The notes under the pieces were generated by a model. That model searched no databases. It had not been told where the DNA came from and saw only the letters and a list, made by a program, of their open reading frames with translations. The translations under genes were made by a program, and so were the position numbers. A DNA stretch of 44,567 bases from Arcobacteraceae bacterium (GTDB taxonomy: Bacteria > Campylobacterota > Campylobacteria > Campylobacterales > Arcobacteraceae), in NCBI GenBank assembly GCA_028687375.1, contig JAQUAG010000020.1:1-44567 (forward strand), in the 5' to 3' direction. Shown piece after piece: positions 27,105 through 35,579 of this stretch (its first letter is position 1; each line of letters opens with the position of its first letter).

Positions 27105-27841
27105 TGAAAATCAAAGAGATTTACGATTTTCTAAATGCCATTTCCCCTTTTGCACTTCAAGAGGTTTGGGATAATAGTGGACTTATCTTAGGAAATATGG
27201 AAGATGAATTTACTGAAGTATATATCTCACTTGATATAGATTTTGAAGTTTTAAATCAACTTTCAAATGGAACACTTTTAATAACGCATCATCCACTTAT
27301 TTTTAGTGGATTAAAAAAGATAAATTTTGATAGTTATACGACAAAACTGCTTGAAGTGATGATAAAAAAAGATATCAAACTTATCTCAATGCATACAAAT
27401 ATTGATAAAACACATCTTAATCGTTATGTGATGGAGAAAGTTTTAGGGTTTGAAATAGTAAGTGAAGATGAGTTTATTTTAAGTGCTAAAATAAAAGAGA
27501 TGAGCTTTGATAATTTTTATAACATTATCAAAGAAAAGTTTGGGTTGGAATTTAAAAAAGTAGTAAAATGTAGTGAAACTATAAGTTCATTTTCACTTAC
27601 AACAGGAAGTGGAATGTCACTTTTACCGTTGGTAAAAACAGATATTTTTCTAACTGGAGATATCAAATATCATGATGCGATGGAAGCAAAAATGAGAGAA
27701 ATTTCATTAATTGACATCGGACATTATGAAAGTGAAGTTCATTTTAATACCGTAGTTTACGCTATTTTAGAAAAATATTTGAAAAAAAATAAAATATTGG
27801 CTATAATGGGTCAAAATCAAAACCCATTTGAGTACAAATAA
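27104..27841 (+). CDS. Nif3-like dinuclear metal-centre protein (HP0959 type)
   Basis: A 245-residue member of the conserved Nif3/YbgI family, whose members form hexameric toroids with two metals per subunit and whose role is still unclear. Metal-ligand segments are visible: LLITHHPLIFSGLKKI, SMHTNIDKTHLN, and DIGHYESEV near the C-terminus. The start is a GTG whose G is the last base of the glyQ stop codon, indicating translational coupling. Its place between glyQ and the zinc-ribbon gene is as I recall for H. pylori HP0960-HP0959-HP0958. Confidence 0.92.
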   Translation: MKIKEIYDFLNAISPFALQEVWDNSGLILGNMEDEFTEVYISLDIDFEVLNQLSNGTLLITHHPLIFSGLKKINFDSYTTKLLEVMIKKDIKLISMHTNIDKTHLNRYVMEKVLGFEIVSEDEFILSAKIKEMSFDNFYNIIKEKFGLEFKKVVKCSETISSFSLTTGSGMSLLPLVKTDIFLTGDIKYHDAMEAKMREISLIDIGHYESEVHFNTVVYAILEKYLKKNKILAIMGQNQNPFEYK

Positions 27842-27852
27842 TTGTCGAAGAT

Positions 27853-27953
27853 GAGAGGAACTCGTTTCTCTCTTTAGGATTTGTTACTTTAAGTTTGATT
27901 TTCAAACTGTTAAAAGTAAACATTAAACAACTTGTCCCTTTTTAAATGGGACA
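27853..27953 (+). ncRNA. Structured intergenic leader upstream of the FlgZ-like gene
   Basis: Three hairpins follow one another in a 130-base gap. The first is GAGAGGAA with TTTCTCTC (27853-27872). The second is TTACTTT..AGTTTGA with TCAAACT..AAAGTAA (27884-27919). The third is TGTCCC with GGGACA (27933-27953), ending just before the ribosome site AAAAGGA. It could be a regulatory 5' leader or a processed spacer RNA. I do not recognise a riboswitch class. Confidence 0.4.
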
Positions 27954-27971
27954 TTTTAAAAGGATATAGCA

Positions 27972-28685
27972 TTGAATAAACACTTAGAGCAACTTGTAAA
28001 ATTATCAAAATTTGATAAAGATATTGTAGGATTTGAACCACAAATAAAAGGTCAAAACGATAAATTAAAAGTTTTTTTAAAAACTGTTGATGAGTTAAAT
28101 GAAAAAATAAATAAACTTTATGTTGAGATTGATGATTCTAAAAATAAAAGAATCAAAAATGATATCCACTTAAAAGAGTTAGCGGATAGAATTAAAGAGA
28201 TAAATACAAAATATGATTCAGTTAAAAATGAAAAAGAAGCAAAAGCTCTTCAATTAGAAGAAGAGATAGCAAAAGAACAAATTGCATTTGCAAACAATGA
28301 AATTGTAAGACTTGATGAAATTTCATCTTCAAAAGAGAAAATTTTAGAAGAGTTAAAAATTGAGCTTAAACAAGAAGAAACAGATGTTGAAGAACTTAAA
28401 AATTCAATCTCTGCAAATATTGAAGAGTTAGAATCAAAAAGAGAAGTTGTTTATAAAGAAAAATCTGAACTTGTTGAAAAAATAGATGGTAAAGTACTTT
28501 CATTTTATGAAAAAATTAAAAGATGGGCTGGAAATAGTGCTGTTGCTCCTATTAAAAACCAAGCTTGTTATGGTTGTCATATGAAGCTTACAAATAGAGC
28601 ATATAGTGATTTCTTAGTTACTGAAGAGATTTTTACTTGTCCTCATTGTGGGAGAATCATCTACAAAGAAGAAAATCAAGAATAG
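27972..28685 (+). CDS. flgZ: Coiled-coil zinc-ribbon protein, FlgZ/HP0958-like
   Basis: A 237-residue protein. Residues 1-180 are a long antiparallel coiled coil rich in Lys and Glu. The C-terminus is a C4 zinc ribbon: ACYGCHMKLTN and FTCPHCGRIIY. In H. pylori the homologue HP0958 protects the flagellar sigma factor RpoN and binds flagellin mRNA. Identification rests on the fold and on the conserved order glyQ-nif3-this-waaA. Whether this organism has RpoN cannot be told from the window, and flagellar genes here show no sigma-54 sites. The start is TTG at 27972 with AAAAGGA eight bases upstream. Confidence 0.85.
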   Translation: MNKHLEQLVKLSKFDKDIVGFEPQIKGQNDKLKVFLKTVDELNEKINKLYVEIDDSKNKRIKNDIHLKELADRIKEINTKYDSVKNEKEAKALQLEEEIAKEQIAFANNEIVRLDEISSSKEKILEELKIELKQEETDVEELKNSISANIEELESKREVVYKEKSELVEKIDGKVLSFYEKIKRWAGNSAVAPIKNQACYGCHMKLTNRAYSDFLVTEEIFTCPHCGRIIYKEENQE

Positions 28686-28804
28686 AAACGGTTCTTTTTA
28701 AAATATACTTTGTTGAAGTTAATTTTTTATTCAGTCACATACTTTAGTATGCTCCTTTATAAAAAATTAACTTCGCCTTGCCTATTTCAAAAATAACAAG
28801 TTTC
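28685..28804. repeat. 120-bp nested palindromic element between flgZ and waaA
   Basis: A perfect 16-bp inverted repeat (GAAGTTAATTTTTTAT at 28715-28730, its complement at 28759-28774) encloses the 14-base palindrome CATACTTTAGTATG. Outside it a second imperfect arm continues: GTTCTTTTTAAAATA at 28691-28705 against GTTATTTTTGAAATA read back from 28797-28783, then GAAAC at 28685 against GTTTC ending at 28804. It fills almost the whole gap and could act as a terminator, an mRNA stabiliser or a small mobile palindrome. There is no second copy in the window. Confidence 0.7.
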
Positions 28805-28826
28805 CTTCTTGATTTTGGAGAATACT

Positions 28827-30002
28827 ATGTTTAAATATATCTATTTTCTATTATCTTTTTTTCTTTATCTTCTTGCAATCCCGTATTTACTACTAAAATC
28901 AAGAACTCCAAAATATCGTGAAGCAATCCCTGCAAAATTCTTTCTAAAAAACAATCCACCATTTGATGAAGATAAGATTTGGTTTCATAGTTGTTCTATG
29001 GGTGAAACAAGAGCATTAAAACCAATTCTTGAACAATTTATTAAAGATGAGATAAATCTAAGTGTTATTACAAATACAGGTTTTGAAGAAGCTCAAAAGT
29101 TAGTAAACAATGTACGATATCTCCCTTTTGAGATTTTTTTGCCATTTTGGATAAAAAAACAAAAAATTCTTTTAGTTATGGAAGCTGAACTTTGGTATAT
29201 GCTTTTTTTGGTTGCTTCACAAAAAGGGACTAAAACAGTTTTAATCAATGCACGGATAAATGATAAATCATATCAAACATATAAAAAATATAGTTTTTTA
29301 TATAAACATATTTTTAAGCATATTGATAAAATATTTGCACAAAGTCAAATAGATAAAGAAAGACTTGAAAATCTTGGTGGAAAAAATATTGAAGTGATTG
29401 GTAATATTAAATTAGCAAGTCTACCAAAAGTTACAAAACAATATATGAAGCCAAATGGCATTTTGATAACAGCTGGAAGTACCCATAAAAGTGAAGAGGA
29501 ACTGATTTTAAATAGTTGGAATAGAAAGCAAGGACAACTGATAATTGTCCCACGACATCCTGAAAGATTTGATGAAGTTTGGGAACTGATTGTAAAAAGA
29601 TTTGAAAAAAGTAATTTAAGTTTTCATAGATTGAGCCAAAAAGATGATTTGTTTGGTGATATTGTATTGGTTGATAAAATGGGAGAATTAAATAATATCT
29701 ATGCTGTAAGTGATGTAGTGATACTAGGTGGTGGATTTATAAAAACAGCAGGCGGACACAATCCAATTGAACCTGCATTTTTTGGATGTAAACTTATAAG
29801 TGGAAAAGTGATATTCAATCAAAAATCACTTTTTGAATGTGTTGAAAATTATTACTTATGTGATAATAGTGAATTAAAAGATTATTTGGATAAAATTGAT
29901 GTATTAGAGAAAACATCAATAGGACAAAGTGGTGATATTCAGCCGATAATTGATGAGATAAATAAAGAAAAAAAGATGGCAAATATTGCTTTAGCAATTT
30001 AA
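28827..30002 (+). CDS. waaA: 3-deoxy-D-manno-octulosonic acid (Kdo) transferase
   Basis: Transfers Kdo from CMP-Kdo to lipid A precursor at the inner membrane. It has 391 residues with an N-terminal membrane anchor (YIYFLLSFFLYLLAIPYLLL). The glycosyltransferase pattern is IWFHSCSMGETRALKPIL, LVMEAELWYMLF, ITAGSTHKSEEELIL, IIVPRHPERF, and the C-terminal VILGGGFIKTAGGHNPIEPAFFG. ATG 28827 has TGGAG six bases before; the TTG at 28809 would place residues ahead of the anchor without a ribosome site. In H. pylori the same gene (HP0957, kdtA) follows HP0958. Confidence 0.94.
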   Translation: MFKYIYFLLSFFLYLLAIPYLLLKSRTPKYREAIPAKFFLKNNPPFDEDKIWFHSCSMGETRALKPILEQFIKDEINLSVITNTGFEEAQKLVNNVRYLPFEIFLPFWIKKQKILLVMEAELWYMLFLVASQKGTKTVLINARINDKSYQTYKKYSFLYKHIFKHIDKIFAQSQIDKERLENLGGKNIEVIGNIKLASLPKVTKQYMKPNGILITAGSTHKSEEELILNSWNRKQGQLIIVPRHPERFDEVWELIVKRFEKSNLSFHRLSQKDDLFGDIVLVDKMGELNNIYAVSDVVILGGGFIKTAGGHNPIEPAFFGCKLISGKVIFNQKSLFECVENYYLCDNSELKDYLDKIDVLEKTSIGQSGDIQPIIDEINKEKKMANIALAI

Positions 30003-30028
30003 GCCATAACATATAAAAAGGAAAAAAG

Positions 30029-30772
30029 ATGGCAAAAGATAAAGCATACAAACTACTTGCAATTCAAGAGGGAATTTCAAATGGTAAAGCAAAAGAGCTA
30101 ATAGATAAAGGAATCGTAACTTGTGAAGGGAAAAAACTTCTAGTTGCAAGGGGTGAAATAAGTGATAAGAGTGTTTTTAAAATAAAAGAGATACCACAAG
30201 TAAAAGTGATATTTCAAGATAATGATATTTTAGCTGTTGATAAGCCAGCATATCTCAATGCTAGTGAAGTGGAAGAGATGTTCCCTCATGCAAAACTTTT
30301 AAATAGACTTGACAAAGAGACAAGTGGTGTGATGCTCTTAGCTAAAAATGAAGAATTTAGAGGAAAAGCTATCAAAGAATTTATGGATAATAAGGTCTAT
30401 AAAGAGTATGTTGCAATAGTTGATGGAAAAGTTATCGATGAGTTTAAAGTGGATCTTCCAATTTTAACAATTAAAGGAAAAACTGCAAAAAGTAAAATTG
30501 ACCTTGTAAAAGGGAAACCAGCTTTAACAATTGTAACACCATATATGGTAGAAGGTCACAAATCAAAAGTTCAAATAGTTATTGAAAATGGAAGAACACA
30601 CCAAATTAGAGTTCATCTTCAATATGCAGGACATCCAATTATTGGAGATATTCAGTATGGAAAGCCTTCAAGTCAGGTGCAAAGGGTGATGTTGCATAGT
30701 AAAATTACAAAGATTTTAGACTATGAATTTGAGGCAAAAGAACCAAGAGAATTTTTCCATTTTGGTTTTTAA
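30029..30772 (+). CDS. RluA-family 23S rRNA/tRNA pseudouridine synthase
   Basis: A 247-residue enzyme with an N-terminal S4-like segment (KLLAIQEGISNGKAKELIDKG) and the RluA catalytic domain. The catalytic Asp is in LNRLDKETSGVMLLAKN. IENGRTHQIRVHLQYAGHPIIGDIQYG is the conserved C-terminal part. The exact uridine target cannot be assigned. It is placed 26 bp after waaA with a good AAAAGGAAAAA ribosome site; I recall a pseudouridine synthase in the same place in C. jejuni. Confidence 0.92.
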   Translation: MAKDKAYKLLAIQEGISNGKAKELIDKGIVTCEGKKLLVARGEISDKSVFKIKEIPQVKVIFQDNDILAVDKPAYLNASEVEEMFPHAKLLNRLDKETSGVMLLAKNEEFRGKAIKEFMDNKVYKEYVAIVDGKVIDEFKVDLPILTIKGKTAKSKIDLVKGKPALTIVTPYMVEGHKSKVQIVIENGRTHQIRVHLQYAGHPIIGDIQYGKPSSQVQRVMLHSKITKILDYEFEAKEPREFFHFGF

Positions 30773-30774
30773 GT

Positions 30775-30795
30775 TAATCTAATTTTAAGAATTGT
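30775..30795 (+). promoter_or_regulatory. Shared flagellin-type upstream motif, copy 1 (before the giant lipoprotein)
   Basis: Contains CTAATTTTAAGAATTGT (30779-30795), ending 38 bases before the lipoprotein start. It matches the sequence at 37734-37754 before flagellin 2 in 20 of 21 positions. Confidence 0.55.
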
Positions 30796-30833
30796 TTAGC
30801 AATAATTCTTATTATTTAGTATAGGAAAGTATT

Positions 30834-33800
30834 ATGAGTCAATTCACAAATTTTATAATTGTTTTTGTTGTTACCCTTTTTTTAACAGCTTGTGGCGGTG
30901 GTGGTGGAACAACAACTTCATCTGCGTCAATTGATTTAAATGGGATAGCAGTTGATAACTATATAAGTGGTGCAACTGTTTGTATAGATACAAATAAAAA
31001 TAACACTTGTGATAATGGGGAAAGAAATACTACTACAAATAATCTTGGAGAATTTACATTCACAGATGTCTTACCAACTGATGATATGGTTATCATCGCT
31101 TATGGTGGTAGGGATGCTGATACAAATGTAACTTTTCCATATATTATTAAAAATATTGCTACAAATACAGATTCAAATAGTAAAGTAGTTCTTTCAAGTT
31201 TGAATTCACTTGTAACTGATTACAAATTTTCAGCAAATACAACACTATTGGATGCAAAAAATAAAATTTTAAATTTTGTGGATTTGAATAGTACCGCTTT
31301 ACTTATAGCTGATTTAGTGGCAAATAAAAATAGTTATCCAGAAGTATTTGCAAAAAGTTTACAAATTTTTCAAATGATAGAAAAAATTAATACTACTGCT
31401 AATTTAACAAATAATTATACAAATAGTGCAAAAGGTTTTAATGCTCTTGCTGTAGCTATAAAAAATAGTACAACACCAATAAAATATAATGATGCGAATA
31501 TAAATGTTACTATCAATAGCACAACTATAAATGCAGCGGTTACAAATATGAAACCTGTATTTATCTCTTCTCCAACTGTATGGGTAAATGAAAATCAGAC
31601 AAATGCGATAACATTAGTGGCACATGATGACAATAGTAGTTTAACATATAGTGTCAGTGATACTACAAACTTTAATATAGATAGTGCAAGTGGAGTGGTA
31701 ACATTTAAAAATACACCAGATTTTGAGTCTGCGACAACAACATATAGTTTTATAGCTAGTGTATCTGATGGAAGTTCAACTGTTACACAAGATATAACTA
31801 TCAATCTACTTAATGTAAATGAAGCACCAACTACGACATTTTCTTCTTTTTCAACAAATGAAGATACTATCTACAATGGGACATTAACAGGAACAGATGT
31901 TGAGGGGAGTAATTTAACTTATTCTATAGAATCAAATACAACGAATGGAGTACTTAGCCTAAATTCAAATGGAACTTTTACATATACTCCAACTGCAAAC
32001 TTTAGTGGAACGGATAGTTTTACATATAAAGTAAATGATGGCTTATTGAATAGTGCAATACAAACAGTAACTATATCTGTAACAGGTATAAATGATTCAC
32101 CAATAGCAACATATTCTTCTTTTACAATAGATGAAGATAGTGTTAAAAGTGGACAATTAACTGGAACAGATTTAGAGGGAAGTAGTTTAATTTACTCAAA
32201 AGTGTCTGACCCCTCACATGGAAGTGTAACTATTAATGCAAATGGAACCTTTACATATACTCCAACTGCAAACTTTAATGGAACAGATAGCTTTACATAT
32301 AAAGTAAATGATGGTTCACTTGATAGTACTATGAAAACAGTATCTGTTACAGTTAGTAGTGTAAATGATGCACCAATTTTTACAAATGGAACAAATCCTT
32401 TAAATATTGAAGTATTTGAAAATCAAACAGCTGCAGTAACTGTAAATGCTACTGATGCAGATAATGATACTTTGACCTATGCATTATCTGGTACAGATGG
32501 AAATAGCTTTACTATTGATAATCAAGGGGTGGTAACATTTATAAGTGCACCAGATTATGAATCTGTCAAAAAAACATATAATTTAATTGTGACTGTAAGT
32601 GATTCTAATGGAGCAAGCACAACTAAAACCATATTAATAACAATCAAAAATCAAAATGACAATAGTCCAATATTTAATAGTACAATACAAGCAACAGTGA
32701 ATGAAAATCAAAAATCTGTAATGACTCTCTATTCTACAGATGCTGATAATGATACACTATCTTATAGTATCAGTGGGGATGATGTAAACTATTTTGATGT
32801 AAATACATCAACAGGGGTCGTAACATTCAAAAATAATGCTGATTACGAAATAAAAACATCTTATACTTTTACAGCAACAGCAAGTGATAATGTTCATACT
32901 GATAGTAAAGTAGTTACTATTTTACTAAATAATCTTAATGATAATGTACCAATTTTTACAAATGGTTCATCGGTTAGTAAAGCAGTTGATTCCAATGAAA
33001 CATTGGCTATTAGACTTCAAGCAGCTGATATCGATGGACTTTCAGCTTTATCATATAGTATAAGTGGAACGGATGCAGGTTACTTTAATATTGACAATAC
33101 AACTGGAGTTGTTTCATTTATTAATAGACCGGATACTAATCTTTCTAAAACATCATATCAATTTGTAGCAACAGTAAGTGATGGAGATATATCACACGAT
33201 CAAAATCAAACAGTGACAATATATATCAATAGTTTAGTGGTTGGCACACCAGTTTTTACGAGTGCAAATTATGATTTAGTAGTAAATGAAAATTTTACAG
33301 GAACATTGATAGATTTAAATGCAACAGACCCTAATAGTGATCCAATAAGTTACGGTATAGTTGTTGTGGGTGATGGTGATTTATTTAATATTAATTCAAC
33401 AACAGGATTTGTTACATTTAAAAATGCACCAGACTTTGAATCTGGAAAAACAAGTTATTCTTTCACTGTAACGGCAAGTGATGGTACAAATACGGTTAAT
33501 AAAGATATAACAGTTACTATTTTAAATTTAAATGATAATGTGCCTGTATTTACTTCAAATGCAACTGTAACTGCAAATGAAAATCAAACGAGTGCAATCA
33601 CATTAAGTGCTACTGATGCGGATAATAATACATTGGCATATAGTATAAGTGGAACAGATGCAAGTTATTTTACTAATACATCAGGTGTTATTACATTTAA
33701 TAATGCACCAGATTACGAATCTGGGAAAATAACTTATACTTTTGTAGCCACAGTAAGTGATGGAGAGAGTGCTCATGATCAGAATCAAACTATTACAATT

Positions 33801-35519
33801 AATATAGGAAACTTAGCGGATAATCCTCCAATCTTCACTTCAGGTGCAACAGCAACTAAAAGTGTAAATGAAAATCAAACAAGTGCTATTTCATTAGCTG
33901 TAACTGGTGGAAATTCGGCATTATCATATAGTATAAGTGGAACAGATGCAGGATACTTTAATATTGTGCCAACTACAGGAGTTGTAACATTTAAAACTGC
34001 ACCAAATTTTGAATCTGGAAAAACAACATATACATTTACAGCAACTGTAACAGATGGTACTTCAACACCAAGTCAAATAGTTACTATTACTATTTTAGAT
34101 GCAAATGATGTTGCTACATTTATTACATCTCAAGCTAATACTACAATTTATCAGGGAGAATATTTTGAATACACAGCAAAAGCTAAAGATGTAGATGCTG
34201 GTCAAACATTGACATATCAAACTCATGTATCAGTTAGTGGTTTTTCTATAGCAACACTTCCAAATACAGATAATACTAATCAGGTTGAAATTTTTGTAAA
34301 TGGAACACCAAGTGACATTAGTGTAGGGATAGCTATTTTTAAATTGAAAGTCAAAGAAAATGCGACTGGAAATTATATAACACAAGATTTTAATGTTACT
34401 GTCCTTGATATAAATGACGCACCAAAATTTACAACAACTCCATCTGATGTAAATATTTCATTTGGGGCGACACTTGACTTAGCAAATTTTACTATTGAAG
34501 ATGGAGATAGTAAAGTTACGCAACTTCTTGATATAAATGCAACAAGTAGTAATACTAATGTTGTTTCAATCAACAGTATAGTAAATAATAGTGGTATAGT
34601 TACATTAAAACTAAATGGATTAGAAGTAGGAGAATCAAATATTACTATTAATTTACATGATAATGGTGGGATAGCACATGGTGGACATGATACTACTTCA
34701 TTTACATTTAAAGCAACAGTTAGAGCAAATGGTTGGAAAATATATGAAAATCAAAAAGCTTCAAACTATACAAATAACAGTATAAATTTTGATGGAATCA
34801 CTTATGTCTGGGATAGTACAAATAGATGGTATTCAACAGTTGATGCAAATGTATCGTTGGAAAAAATATTAATGCCAGTAGGATTATTAACTTCATATAA
34901 TACGGCAGAAAATATGACTAAAGTTGGTGATGGACATTTCTATGTCTTAAAAAATAACTATATAAATAACGCTAAAAAAGGTGAAGGAATTTCAAATACT
35001 ACATCTACAACTTATGATGTAGTATCTGGAAGTCCTATGGTTTTAAAGTCTACAAAAATGCAACATGATCCTCTTCATCATCTTTTTGTAAGTAAAGTTG
35101 TATTAAAAAGTGACTATACCGAAGATGGTAAAACATATTATAGTATCTTTGGTACACCTACTTTTGTGAATTCGCCAGAAAGTAATACAACATATGGGAC
35201 TGATGTAAATGTATCAATTGCATATGCAAATAAGAATGTATACATAGATAATAAGAATAATGGAACTAATTATTGTAAAACAATTTTTGGGGCTGGATGG
35301 AGAATACCAACTTCATACGAAGCAGGTATTAATATATTAAGTGGAAATTCTTATAAAGGCTTTGTTCCAGCGTATCTAGATGAGAGTACTACTCCATTGA
35401 TGACTAGTACTAAATATAACAGTAATACTAGTATTTGGGAATTAAAAAATACTGGATATTCAAGAGATGCAACTACGTCTACAACTTTAAAAATAAGATG
35501 CGTATATGGACTATTTTAA
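30834..35519 (+). CDS. Giant outer-membrane lipoprotein with cadherin-like repeats and a lectin-like C-terminus
   Basis: A 1561-residue surface protein. The signal peptide ends in the lipobox LTAC (Cys20), followed by five glycines and a Thr/Ser linker. Residues about 34-120 resemble a SdrD-B/carboxypeptidase-regulatory type domain (ATVCIDTNKNNTCDNGER). From about residue 239 to 1299 come eleven repeats of roughly 90 residues: cadherin-like ones with NENQTSAITLSATDADN and VVTFKNAPDFESGKTSY, two VCBS/tandem-95-like ones with GTFTYTPTANFNGTDSFTY, and two diverged Ig-like ones. Asp/Asn-rich turns suggest calcium binding. The last 260 residues carry CKTIFGAGWRIPTSYEAG and end RCVYGLF, as in C-type-lectin/DUF1566 domains. 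Adhesion or self-aggregation is the likely role. Confidence 0.88.
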   Translation: MSQFTNFIIVFVVTLFLTACGGGGGTTTSSASIDLNGIAVDNYISGATVCIDTNKNNTCDNGERNTTTNNLGEFTFTDVLPTDDMVIIAYGGRDADTNVTFPYIIKNIATNTDSNSKVVLSSLNSLVTDYKFSANTTLLDAKNKILNFVDLNSTALLIADLVANKNSYPEVFAKSLQIFQMIEKINTTANLTNNYTNSAKGFNALAVAIKNSTTPIKYNDANINVTINSTTINAAVTNMKPVFISSPTVWVNENQTNAITLVAHDDNSSLTYSVSDTTNFNIDSASGVVTFKNTPDFESATTTYSFIASVSDGSSTVTQDITINLLNVNEAPTTTFSSFSTNEDTIYNGTLTGTDVEGSNLTYSIESNTTNGVLSLNSNGTFTYTPTANFSGTDSFTYKVNDGLLNSAIQTVTISVTGINDSPIATYSSFTIDEDSVKSGQLTGTDLEGSSLIYSKVSDPSHGSVTINANGTFTYTPTANFNGTDSFTYKVNDGSLDSTMKTVSVTVSSVNDAPIFTNGTNPLNIEVFENQTAAVTVNATDADNDTLTYALSGTDGNSFTIDNQGVVTFISAPDYESVKKTYNLIVTVSDSNGASTTKTILITIKNQNDNSPIFNSTIQATVNENQKSVMTLYSTDADNDTLSYSISGDDVNYFDVNTSTGVVTFKNNADYEIKTSYTFTATASDNVHTDSKVVTILLNNLNDNVPIFTNGSSVSKAVDSNETLAIRLQAADIDGLSALSYSISGTDAGYFNIDNTTGVVSFINRPDTNLSKTSYQFVATVSDGDISHDQNQTVTIYINSLVVGTPVFTSANYDLVVNENFTGTLIDLNATDPNSDPISYGIVVVGDGDLFNINSTTGFVTFKNAPDFESGKTSYSFTVTASDGTNTVNKDITVTILNLNDNVPVFTSNATVTANENQTSAITLSATDADNNTLAYSISGTDASYFTNTSGVITFNNAPDYESGKITYTFVATVSDGESAHDQNQTITINIGNLADNPPIFTSGATATKSVNENQTSAISLAVTGGNSALSYSISGTDAGYFNIVPTTGVVTFKTAPNFESGKTTYTFTATVTDGTSTPSQIVTITILDANDVATFITSQANTTIYQGEYFEYTAKAKDVDAGQTLTYQTHVSVSGFSIATLPNTDNTNQVEIFVNGTPSDISVGIAIFKLKVKENATGNYITQDFNVTVLDINDAPKFTTTPSDVNISFGATLDLANFTIEDGDSKVTQLLDINATSSNTNVVSINSIVNNSGIVTLKLNGLEVGESNITINLHDNGGIAHGGHDTTSFTFKATVRANGWKIYENQKASNYTNNSINFDGITYVWDSTNRWYSTVDANVSLEKILMPVGLLTSYNTAENMTKVGDGHFYVLKNNYINNAKKGEGISNTTSTTYDVVSGSPMVLKSTKMQHDPLHHLFVSKVVLKSDYTEDGKTYYSIFGTPTFVNSPESNTTYGTDVNVSIAYANKNVYIDNKNNGTNYCKTIFGAGWRIPTSYEAGINILSGNSYKGFVPAYLDESTTPLMTSTKYNSNTSIWELKNTGYSRDATTSTTLKIRCVYGLF
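31548..34730 (+). repeat. Eleven tandem cadherin/Ig-like coding repeats
   Basis: Units of about 270-320 bases each end near an xxxNxND/DAP-type boundary, for example LLNVNEAP, VTGINDSP, VSSVNDAP, LNLNDNVP. Units 2 and 3 are close copies of each other (shared FTYTPTANF and GTDSFTYKVNDG). Units 8 and 9 share ENQTSAI and SYSISGTDA. This suggests recent duplication. Confidence 0.85.
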
Positions 35520-35537
35520 ACTAAATTTAAGAAATGT
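35514..35537 (+). promoter_or_regulatory. Shared upstream motif, copy 2 (before flagellin 1)
   Basis: TTTTAAA then CTAAATTTAAGAAATGT, ending 42 bases before flagellin 1. It agrees with the copy at 37790-37813 in 22 of 24 positions. It overlaps the stop codon of the giant lipoprotein. Confidence 0.6.
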
Positions 35538-35539
35538 TG

Positions 35540-35559
35540 TAATATACTTTTGTATATTA
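35540..35559 (+). promoter_or_regulatory. Perfect hairpin in the flagellin 1 leader
   Basis: TAATATAC and GTATATTA pair around TTTT, 21 bases before the start codon. No T-run follows, so a leader structure, an operator, or a -10 region is more likely than a terminator. Confidence 0.4.
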
Positions 35560-35579
35560 TTCTAAGAAAGGAGTAAAAG

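Noticed and set aside
27842-27971. Known riboswitch, T-box or RNase P RNA ahead of flgZ
   Set aside because: The gap is too short for RNase P RNA, and no T-box sequence or riboswitch core that I know is visible. It is recorded only as an unassigned structured leader.
31548-34730. CRISPR or other DNA-level direct repeats
   Set aside because: The periodicity of about 280 bases comes from protein-coding domain repeats with diverged DNA. There are no short identical repeats with unique spacers.
30834-35519. Type I secreted RTX-like adhesin
   Set aside because: The protein has a Sec signal peptide with a lipobox. I see no GGxGxD nonapeptide repeats and no adjacent type I secretion genes.
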